The position numbers were made by a program, and so were the translations under genes. A stretch of 7,485 nucleotides of DNA from Syntrophorhabdus sp. (GTDB lineage: Bacteria; Desulfobacterota; BSN033; UBA1163), in the NCBI GenBank assembly GCA_020724025.1, contig DYHU01000192.1:1-7485 (forward strand), written 5' to 3'. Below, in pieces: positions 1 to 5,624 of the stretch (positions are counted from its first letter, which is position 1; each line of letters opens with the position of its first letter). The notes beneath the pieces were generated by a model. That model did no database searches. It was given only the letters and a program-made list of their open reading frames with translations, and was not told the DNA's origin.

Positions 1-113
1 ATCCTCTGACGATCCGGTTTCAAATCACAGGGAGACTCTATTCGGAATCGAAGACCCAGGTCTTTTTAGAGACCATCGTTGACAACGAAGGAAAAATAAA
101 TATTGTGGGCTGA
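1..113 (+). CDS. tssE: T6SS baseplate subunit TssE (gp25-like), 3' end only
   Basis: This is the last 36 codons of a gene whose start lies upstream of the window; the frame begins at base 3 and ends with TGA at 111-113. The visible tail reads PLTIRFQITGRLYSES and then a segment ending in ETIVDNEGKINIVG. This pattern, with strands of the type L-x-F-x-I-x-G-x-L followed by V-F-x-E-T and D-x-x-x-G-x-I-x-V, is how the gp25-like (phage T4 baseplate wedge) family of TssE proteins ends. Known role of the family: a cytoplasmic baseplate wedge component that helps initiate sheath assembly, working with TssF, TssG and TssK. The position immediately upstream of tssF supports the call, since tssE-tssF-tssG is a very common T6SS gene order. 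The frame has no internal stop in the visible part. The conserved N-terminal part of the protein cannot be assessed. The call depends on a short C-terminal tail plus context. Confidence 0.82.
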   Translation, partial: PLTIRFQITGRLYSESKTQVFLETIVDNEGKINIVG

Positions 114-130
114 ACGAAACTAAGCTAAGA

Positions 131-153
131 GCTCATAGCCTTTAGCTATAAGC
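131..153. repeat. Imperfect inverted repeat between tssE and tssF
   Basis: GCTCATAGC (131-139) and GCTATAAGC (145-153) are inverted copies that pair at 8 of 9 positions around a 5-base loop, CTTTA. An alternative pairing of AGCTAA (123-128) with TTAGCT (142-147) uses part of the same bases, so two mutually exclusive folds are possible. There is no T-run after it, so it does not look like an intrinsic terminator. It fills most of the 56-base gap between the two genes. It may be a member of a dispersed intergenic palindrome family or a local RNA structure; the sequence alone does not decide. Confidence 0.5.
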
Positions 154-169
154 CAAACCATGTTAACCC

Positions 170-1930
170 ATGTTCAATCGCTACTTTCAGGAAGAATTGT
201 CCCATCTGAAAGACCTCGGCAAGGAGTTTTCCACGGCTCACCCTGCCCTTGCCCCGATGCTTGCCGGCACGACTCCGGATCCGGATGTGGAGCGTTTGCT
301 CGAGGGCGTGGCCTTTCTCACTGCCCTCCTGAGACAGAAACTGGATGATGAGTTTCCGGAGATCATCAATGAGTTGATGCAGTTGATCTGGCCCCACTAC
401 CTCAGGCCAATCCCATCCACCACACTGATCGCCTTTACTCCAAAACCTATTCTTCGACAATCCATGACCATACCTTCTGGAATACAAATTGCGTCCATTC
501 CTGTTGAGGGGACCTCCTGCCTCTTCAGGACCTCCTATGACGTGGAAGTTCATCCTCTTACGTTATTAGACGCTACTTTTACTCAACCCTCGGGCCAGCC
601 GCCCATGATCAAACTTCTCTTTGAAATGAAGGGGTTGAAGTTATCCGACTGGCAGCCAAAAGCATTGAGGCTCTTTCTTGCAGGAGACTATCCTGATGCC
701 TCTGATCTCTATCTTCTCCTCCGGCGCCATCTGCGCCGGATTCTCCTCAAACCTGTCGAAAAAGGCAGCCCCTGCTGGCTCGATCCAGAATGTTTAAGGC
801 CGATCGGTTTTTCAGAAAGGGAAGGTCTGATCCCTTATCCCTCCCATGCCTTTCCCGGCTACCGGATCATTCAGGAATATTTCATCTCTCCACAAAAATT
901 CCTTTTCCTGGACCTGACCGGCTGGGAACGCTGGCAGGAAAAAGGAGGGGGCTCCAGATTTGAGATCCAATTTGAACTCCATGATCTCCCTTTCTCCGCT
1001 CCCCGGATCAAGAAAGATCACTTCATCCTCTCTGTGACGCCTGCGATCAACCTCTTTCCTCACGAGGCCGATCCCATTCAGATCGACCACCGAAGGACGA
1101 AATATCTGATCCGGCCTGCCGGTTCCAATCCTGAACATTATCAGGTCTACTCCGTGGAAAGTGTGGTCGGATATATTCAGGGAACCGCCCAGGAGAGGCA
1201 GTATGTGCCCTTTGAAGTCTTCAATCCGGACCCTCAGGCTCACCCGGTCTATCGCCTGGCCATCCGGCAATCTCCACTGAGGGAGATGTTTGATCTCTTT
1301 CTTTCTGTCGTCTACCCTCAGGGAACCGACGTCCCTCCTTCCGAAACCCTCTCCATTCAACTCCTCTGCACCAATGGGGCGCTTCCCGAAAATCTCCGGC
1401 TGGGGGACATCTCTCTTCCGACGAGCAGTTCTCCCGAACCGGTGGAATTTAAAAATATCCAGCCCACGACGATCAGCCTCTTGCCTCCGCTGGAAGGAAA
1501 AAGGGAGGGCGAGAAGGGAGGGGAAAACCTGCGGTGGCGCCTTCTGGCCCACCTCTTTCTCAATTACCTCTCTCTGTCCCGCACGGAAAATTTAAAAGCC
1601 CTTCTTGAACAGTACATCTTTCCGGGAAGTCGCAACCGGACCCATACCCTGGCCAATCGAAAACGAATTGAGGGCATCGAAGGCCTTGAGGCAAGGCCCT
1701 CCGACCGGATCGTCTCCGGCATCATGATGCGGGGTCAGGAGATCGAATTGAAGATGCGTCAGGAGAAATTTGCAAGTCAGGGGGATATGTATCTTTTCGG
1801 ATGTATCTTGGATCACTTTCTGGGCAACTATGCCTCGATGAATCATTTCACCCGATTGACCCTCCAGGAGGTGATGAAGGGAGATATCTATCAATGGCCG
1901 GCGAGGCTGGGAGATCATCCTTTAATCTAA
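170..1930 (+). CDS. tssF: T6SS baseplate subunit TssF (VasA/ImpG family)
   Basis: This is a complete 586-residue protein, within the usual TssF length. Known role: TssF is the larger baseplate wedge protein; it forms a TssF-TssG complex that is decorated by TssE and TssK and contacts VgrG and the sheath. The N-terminus MFNRYFQEELSHLKDL, the block PDPDVERLLEGVAF (36-49), QKLDDEFPEI (56-65) and WPHYLRPIPS (74-83) are the family hallmark. The end is equally typical: RGQEIELKM (521-529), then FASQGDMYLFG with LDHFLGNYASMNHF leading to F560, and WPARLGDHPLI closing at 586. The start at 170 is essentially forced, because an in-frame TAA lies at 164-166 and the next Met is residue 30, inside the conserved region. 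No clear Shine-Dalgarno sequence is visible upstream, and a decoy out-of-frame ATG sits at 160. The last 37 bases overlap tssG. No signal peptide or membrane segment is seen, consistent with a cytoplasmic protein. The family call is very secure. Confidence 0.96.
   Translation: MFNRYFQEELSHLKDLGKEFSTAHPALAPMLAGTTPDPDVERLLEGVAFLTALLRQKLDDEFPEIINELMQLIWPHYLRPIPSTTLIAFTPKPILRQSMTIPSGIQIASIPVEGTSCLFRTSYDVEVHPLTLLDATFTQPSGQPPMIKLLFEMKGLKLSDWQPKALRLFLAGDYPDASDLYLLLRRHLRRILLKPVEKGSPCWLDPECLRPIGFSEREGLIPYPSHAFPGYRIIQEYFISPQKFLFLDLTGWERWQEKGGGSRFEIQFELHDLPFSAPRIKKDHFILSVTPAINLFPHEADPIQIDHRRTKYLIRPAGSNPEHYQVYSVESVVGYIQGTAQERQYVPFEVFNPDPQAHPVYRLAIRQSPLREMFDLFLSVVYPQGTDVPPSETLSIQLLCTNGALPENLRLGDISLPTSSSPEPVEFKNIQPTTISLLPPLEGKREGEKGGENLRWRLLAHLFLNYLSLSRTENLKALLEQYIFPGSRNRTHTLANRKRIEGIEGLEARPSDRIVSGIMMRGQEIELKMRQEKFASQGDMYLFGCILDHFLGNYASMNHFTRLTLQEVMKGDIYQWPARLGDHPLI
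720..740. repeat. Perfect 8-bp inverted repeat inside tssF
   Basis: TCCGGCGC (720-727) and GCGCCGGA (733-740) are perfect inverted copies around the 5-base loop CATCT. The same spot is flanked by two identical copies of TTCTCCTC at 714-721 and 741-748. It encodes the internally symmetric peptide LLLRRHLRRILL in TssF, so coding symmetry may explain it. The GC-rich stem should be stable in mRNA, but no function is known to me. Confidence 0.6.
1877..1883 (+). promoter_or_regulatory. Ribosome binding site for tssG inside tssF
   Basis: AAGGGAG lies 10 bases before the ATG at 1894 and within the last codons of tssF. It is the only purine-rich Shine-Dalgarno-like stretch near that ATG, and it helps choose 1894 over the ATG at 1801, which would add 31 residues unlike the family. 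The spacing is slightly long but acceptable. Confidence 0.6.
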
Positions 1931-2910
1931 TATCAGACCTGCTGGAGAAAGGCCATCAGTTCTCTTTCTTTCAGGTGATGAGGCTCCTGCGCCTTCTCGT
2001 CCGCCATCCGGAAAGACCCGATGAGAAAGGATTCTCCGAAGAAGATCATATCCGAATTCGACCCGATCTTTCCCTCTCCTTTCCGCCTGCGGATGTGGCG
2101 AAGATCGAAGAGATCGATCATGAGAAACCCATCTTTCTGATCACTGCCACACTCCTCGGACTTTACGGCTCTTCCTCTCCGCTTCCCACCTTCTATACGG
2201 AGGACCTCCTCGATGAGGCCTCTGAAGATATGTCCATCGCCCGGGACTTCATCGATATCTTCAACCACCGCCTCTATCTTCTCCTCTTCCGTTGCTGGAC
2301 AAAGTACCGTCTCTTTCTCCAGGTGATCGAGGAGAATAACCCCGAGGTTCTGGGAAAACTCTTCTGCCTCATCGGCCTGGGAGAAAAGGAATTGAGAAAG
2401 GATCTTCCGGAATCCTATTCCCTGATCCGCTACACAGGCCTCTTCACCCAATTCCCAAAATCCGCCTCCGGACTCCGAACCCTGCTTCAGGATGCTCTGG
2501 GAGGGATCCCCGTAGAGGTCGTCCCCTGTCTGAAAAGGGTCGTCAAAATCCCTCCGGATCAGAGGTTTATCCTTGGAAAGGCTGGAAGCGGTCTCGGAGA
2601 AGAAAGCTTCTTAGGAGAAGAGATCGATGACCGGATGGGAAAATTCCGTCTCCGGATCGGCCCATTGCAAAGCGGGCCTTTTCATGCTCTCCTTCCGGGA
2701 AGTCCGGATCATCACAGACTTGCCTTCCTGACGAAGTTCTATCTCCTTGATGTTTTTGAGTATGATATTGAACTCATTCTCGCAGAGAGAGAGGCGGAAA
2801 CCGCCTGCCTGGGAGGATCACAATGGTCAAGGCTTGGACTGGACACCTGGGCCTTCTCCCTCGACCATCTGAGCGAAGTGGAAGCGATTTTTCCTCCACA
2901 AGGGACTTAG
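1894..2910 (+). CDS. tssG: T6SS baseplate subunit TssG (VasB/ImpH family)
   Basis: This is a complete 338-residue protein, the usual TssG size. Known role: one or two TssG copies per wedge bind TssF and TssK in the cytoplasmic baseplate. Visible hallmarks are FSFFQVMRLLRLL (23-35), IRIRPDLSLSFP (53-64), LLGLYGSSSPLPTFYTEDLL (87-106), ARDFIDIFNHRLYLLLFRCW (116-135), SASGLRTLLQDALGGIPVEV (190-209), the IGPL stretch (255-258), FHALLPGSPDHHRLAFL (263-279) and RLGLDTWAF (313-321) near the end. The reading frame is open back to 1801, but the family normally begins 15-25 residues before the FFQ-RLL motif, which fits the ATG at 1894 with AAGGGAG upstream. It overlaps tssF by 37 bases, suggesting translational coupling and balanced output of the two partners. 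It ends at TAG 2908-2910, where a small GC hairpin begins. No membrane segments or truncation are seen. The identification is secure and the start fairly secure. Confidence 0.95.
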   Translation: MAGEAGRSSFNLISDLLEKGHQFSFFQVMRLLRLLVRHPERPDEKGFSEEDHIRIRPDLSLSFPPADVAKIEEIDHEKPIFLITATLLGLYGSSSPLPTFYTEDLLDEASEDMSIARDFIDIFNHRLYLLLFRCWTKYRLFLQVIEENNPEVLGKLFCLIGLGEKELRKDLPESYSLIRYTGLFTQFPKSASGLRTLLQDALGGIPVEVVPCLKRVVKIPPDQRFILGKAGSGLGEESFLGEEIDDRMGKFRLRIGPLQSGPFHALLPGSPDHHRLAFLTKFYLLDVFEYDIELILAEREAETACLGGSQWSRLGLDTWAFSLDHLSEVEAIFPPQGT

Positions 2911-2922
2911 GGGCTTCGCCCC
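2910..2922. other. GC-rich mini-hairpin at the tssG stop codon
   Basis: GGGGC (2910-2914) pairs perfectly with GCCCC (2918-2922) around a TTC loop. The first G is the last base of the tssG TAG stop. The bases after it (ATTTGG) are not a T-run, so it is not a standard intrinsic terminator. It could slow 3' decay, act as a weak attenuator between the baseplate genes and clpV, or be the edge of the adjoining repeat element. Confidence 0.5.
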
Positions 2923-2925
2923 ATT

Positions 2926-2965
2926 TGGAATAGTGGAATAATGGAGTGATGGAATATTGGGTAAT
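2926..2965. repeat. Tandem 8-base repeat, about 5 degenerate units
   Basis: Units read in register: TGGAATAG (2926-2933), TGGAATAA (2934-2941), TGGAGTGA (2942-2949), TGGAATAT (2950-2957) and a decayed TGGGTAAT (2958-2965). The first four keep TGGA at the same phase and the fifth keeps TGG. The array fills the middle of the only sizeable gap between complete genes, before the tssH ribosome binding site. It contains stops in the tssG frame and shows no coding signs. It is a short tandem repeat or a copy of a dispersed intergenic element; regulation by copy number is possible but unproven. Confidence 0.75.
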
Positions 2966-2980
2966 AAACAAAGATTCTAT

Positions 2981-2985
2981 AGGAG
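2981..2985 (+). promoter_or_regulatory. Ribosome binding site for tssH/clpV
   Basis: AGGAG is followed by 9 bases (AAAACAGTT) and then ATG at 2995. This is a strong, well-spaced Shine-Dalgarno sequence in an otherwise non-coding gap, and it supports 2995 as the start and independent translation of clpV. Confidence 0.8.
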
Positions 2986-2994
2986 AAAACAGTT

Positions 2995-5622
2995 ATGATC
3001 ACCGTTGACATCAAAACCCTTTTAAATCGCTTAAATCCTTACTGCACCCGAGCATTGGAGGCCGCCGCCGGCCTCTGTGTTTCACGAACCCACTACGAAG
3101 TGACGGTGGAACACCAATTGGCCAAACTCCTTGAAGAACCCCAATCAGACCTTCCCCTCATCTTCCGCCAATTCGACCTGGACGTAGGCAGAATTAAGAA
3201 GGCTCTTGATCAGACGATTGAGGAATTCCGGACGGGCAATGCGTCTAGGCCCGTCTTCTCTCCACTCCTTTTGGAATGGTTTCAAGAAGGTTGGTTGATC
3301 TCGTCCGTCGATCTCGAAGAGAATCGAATCCGATCGGGCGCTCTTCTTCTCGCCTTCCTGGCCAAACCTACCCAGTTTGCCACGGGCCGTTATGTCGATC
3401 TTCTCCGCCCCATTGGCAGGGAGGCCCTTCTCTCTCAATTCGGCAATATTGTGAAAAGTTCGATTGAACAACCCTCCTCCGCCGAAAAGGCGGCCCGGGA
3501 GGCAGGACCTCCGGGTGAAGGAACGGCGCTGGCCCGTTTCTGTACAGATTTTACGAAGAAGGCTTCTGCCGGAGAGATCGACCCTGTCTTCGGCCGCGAT
3601 CGGGAAATCCATCAGATGATCGATATTCTCGCACGAAGAAGGAAGAACAATCCCATCGCCGTTGGCGAGGCTGGAGTGGGAAAGACGGCTGTGGTAGAGG
3701 GGTTGGCTCTGAGGGTCGTGGAGGAGGATGTCCCTGACATTCTCAAAGGAGTAACCATCCTGGGATTGGATATGGGGCTCCTTCAGGCCGGAGCAGGGGT
3801 TAAAGGCGAGTTCGAAAATCGATTGAAGTCCGTGATCAATGAGATCAAGGCCTCTCCGAAACCGATCATCCTCTTCATCGATGAGGCCCATACGCTGATC
3901 GGAGCAGGAGGCCCCACAGGAGGAAGCGATGCGGCCAATCTTTTAAAACCGGCTCTGGCCCGTGGAGAACTCCGGACCATTGCCGCCACTACCTGGTCGG
4001 AATATAAGAAATATTTTGAGAAAGATGCGGCCCTGGCTCGCAGATTCCAGTTGGTGAAGCTTGAGGAACCCTCGGTGGAGACAGCGGTTTTGATCCTTCG
4101 GGGATTGAAGAGCAAATATGAGGAGGCCCATGGCGTGGTGGTCCGGGATGACGCCATTCTGGCTGCGGCTGAACTCTCCAGCCGCTATATCTCCGGCAGG
4201 CAATTGCCGGACAAGGCGGTCGATCTTCTCGATACGAGCGCGGCTCGTGTCAAGATTCATCTGACGGCCAAACCCGATCTCATCGAAGACCGGGAACGAA
4301 CCATTCAGGCGCTCGAACGGGAGAAAAAGGCTCTGGAACGCGATCAGTTCCATGGTCTTGAAATCGACCCGATCCGACCGCAGGAACTGGAGGAGAAGAT
4401 CAAAACATTGCATCAAGAGGTGGCCGGACTTCAGGAACGCTGGCTCAAGGAGAAGGACTTTGCCCATCGTCTCATCGATCTGAGAAAACAGTTTTATGAG
4501 CTGAAGGGCCAGGCCGGTTCTGAGGAAAAGCAATCCGAACTGAAGAGAGAGATCGATGAGGTCTCCCTTCAACTGTCCTCACTCCAGAAAGATTCTTCTC
4601 TCATCAAGACTGAGGTCGATCCGGATGTGGTGGCCAAAGTCGTTTCGGACTGGACAGGAATCCCTCTGGGAAAGGTCCTCCGCGACGAAGCCAAAAATAT
4701 TCTCAACCTCGAAGAGAATCTTAAAAAGAGGATCAAGGGCCAGGACGAGGCCCTCGGAATCATCACGCAGGTGATCAAGGCCGCCAAGGCGGGTTTGAAA
4801 GATCCCCATCAACCTCTTGGAGTCTTTCTCCTCGTCGGACCGAGTGGGGTTGGAAAGACCGAGACCGGACTGGCTGTAGCCGACTTTCTCTTTGGTGGAG
4901 ACCAGTATCTGGTCACGATCAACATGAGTGAATTTCAGGAGTCCCATACCGTCAGCCGTTTGATCGGCTCTCCGCCCGGATATGTCGGTTTCGGAGAGGG
5001 CGGCGTGCTGACCGAAGCCGTGCGCCAGCGACCCTATTCCGTGGTCCTGATCGATGAGTGCGAAAAGGCGCACATCGATGTGATGAACCTCTTCTATCAG
5101 GTCTTTGATAAGGGGATGCTCTCCGATGGAGAAGGACGGGTCATCGACTTCAAGAATACCATCCTCTTTCTCACCAGCAACCTGGCCTCTGATGTGATCA
5201 CCCAGCTCTGCTCCGGTGAGGCGAGACCTTCCCTTGAGGCGGTGATCAACACCACCCGTCCTGCTCTGAGCCACCATTTCAAGCCCGCGCTCCTTGCCCG
5301 GATGACCATCGCCCCCTTCTACACCCTCGATCCTAAATTCATCCGGGAGATTGTATCCCTGAAACTCGATAAGCTGGCCGGACGAATGGCGGAGAGCCAT
5401 AAGATCAAACTGGTCTACTCCCCTGAGGTGGTCGATCAGATTTCGAAGCGCTGCACCGAGGTTGAAACCGGAGCCAGAAATATCGACCATATGATGAACG
5501 GAACGATCCTTCCCCAGATGTCCCGGGAGATCCTGGGACGCTTGAGTGAAGGAGCCATGCTTTCAGAGGTCCATTTGAAGATGGCTGAAGACGGCTCCTT
5601 TAAGATCGAATTCGGAGGTTAA
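2995..5622 (+). CDS. tssH: T6SS sheath-disassembly AAA+ ATPase TssH (ClpV)
   Basis: This complete 875-residue protein has the ClpB/ClpV layout. Known role: a cytoplasmic hexamer that recognises the contracted TssB/TssC sheath, unfolds TssC with ATP and recycles the subunits. The Clp_N domain (about 1-150) carries LEAAAGLCVSRTHYEV and then LLLEWFQEGWLIS. The first AAA+ module has Walker A GEAGVGKT (224-231), pore loop GAGVKGEFE (266-274), Walker B LFIDEAH (293-299) and ALARRF (346-351). A charged, heptad-like middle domain lies at about 425-540, shorter than ClpB's as in ClpV. The second module has Walker A GPSGVGKT (615-622), pore loop GYVG (662-665), Walker B VLIDECEKAH (684-693), sensor-1 N729, arginine finger R769 and sensor-2 GAR (826-828). 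The AGLCVSRTHYEV and QAGAGVKGEFE stretches, plus tssFG and vgrG as neighbours, favour ClpV over ClpB. All catalytic motifs look intact. vgrG begins two bases after the stop, so the two are almost certainly cotranscribed. Confidence 0.97.
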   Translation: MITVDIKTLLNRLNPYCTRALEAAAGLCVSRTHYEVTVEHQLAKLLEEPQSDLPLIFRQFDLDVGRIKKALDQTIEEFRTGNASRPVFSPLLLEWFQEGWLISSVDLEENRIRSGALLLAFLAKPTQFATGRYVDLLRPIGREALLSQFGNIVKSSIEQPSSAEKAAREAGPPGEGTALARFCTDFTKKASAGEIDPVFGRDREIHQMIDILARRRKNNPIAVGEAGVGKTAVVEGLALRVVEEDVPDILKGVTILGLDMGLLQAGAGVKGEFENRLKSVINEIKASPKPIILFIDEAHTLIGAGGPTGGSDAANLLKPALARGELRTIAATTWSEYKKYFEKDAALARRFQLVKLEEPSVETAVLILRGLKSKYEEAHGVVVRDDAILAAAELSSRYISGRQLPDKAVDLLDTSAARVKIHLTAKPDLIEDRERTIQALEREKKALERDQFHGLEIDPIRPQELEEKIKTLHQEVAGLQERWLKEKDFAHRLIDLRKQFYELKGQAGSEEKQSELKREIDEVSLQLSSLQKDSSLIKTEVDPDVVAKVVSDWTGIPLGKVLRDEAKNILNLEENLKKRIKGQDEALGIITQVIKAAKAGLKDPHQPLGVFLLVGPSGVGKTETGLAVADFLFGGDQYLVTINMSEFQESHTVSRLIGSPPGYVGFGEGGVLTEAVRQRPYSVVLIDECEKAHIDVMNLFYQVFDKGMLSDGEGRVIDFKNTILFLTSNLASDVITQLCSGEARPSLEAVINTTRPALSHHFKPALLARMTIAPFYTLDPKFIREIVSLKLDKLAGRMAESHKIKLVYSPEVVDQISKRCTEVETGARNIDHMMNGTILPQMSREILGRLSEGAMLSEVHLKMAEDGSFKIEFGG
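5614..5618 (+). promoter_or_regulatory. Ribosome binding site for vgrG at the end of tssH
   Basis: GGAGG is embedded in the last codons of tssH, 6 bases before the ATG at 5625. Its strength and spacing fix the vgrG start and indicate coupling with tssH termination at 5620-5622. Confidence 0.85.
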
Positions 5623-5624
5623 AG

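Noticed and set aside
160..348. Short open frame starting at ATG 160
   Set aside because: It overlaps the TssF N-terminus in another frame, has no ribosome binding site, and its translation resembles no family.
812..1552. Antisense open frame (246 codons) opposite tssF
   Set aside because: Its translation is low in complexity and rich in Arg, Gly and Asp, has no family motif, and lies opposite well-conserved TssF.
1670..1701. Inverted repeat GAGGGC (1670-1675) with GCCCTC (1696-1701) around AAGGCCTT in tssF
   Set aside because: Arms of only 6 bp with a 20-base loop inside a conserved coding region are expected by chance.
1801..1893. Upstream ATG giving tssG 31 extra residues
   Set aside because: The extra residues are the out-of-frame reading of the conserved TssF C-terminus and do not resemble TssG. 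The ATG at 1894 has AAGGGAG upstream and gives the usual length.
2910..2922. Intrinsic terminator after tssG
   Set aside because: The stem is only 5 bp and is not followed by a T-run, so termination cannot be claimed; it is listed only as a hairpin.
2911..2994. Sigma-54 promoter for clpV-vgrG, as found in some T6SS loci
   Set aside because: No properly spaced GG...GC core with -24/-12 context is visible in the gap.
4579..5490. Long antisense open frame (303 codons) opposite tssH
   Set aside because: It lies entirely opposite conserved ClpV motifs, has no recognisable family features, and is explained by codon bias of the sense gene.
2995..5622. ClpB disaggregase instead of ClpV
   Set aside because: The N-domain wording, the GAGVKGEFE pore loop, the shorter middle domain and the T6SS neighbours all favour ClpV.
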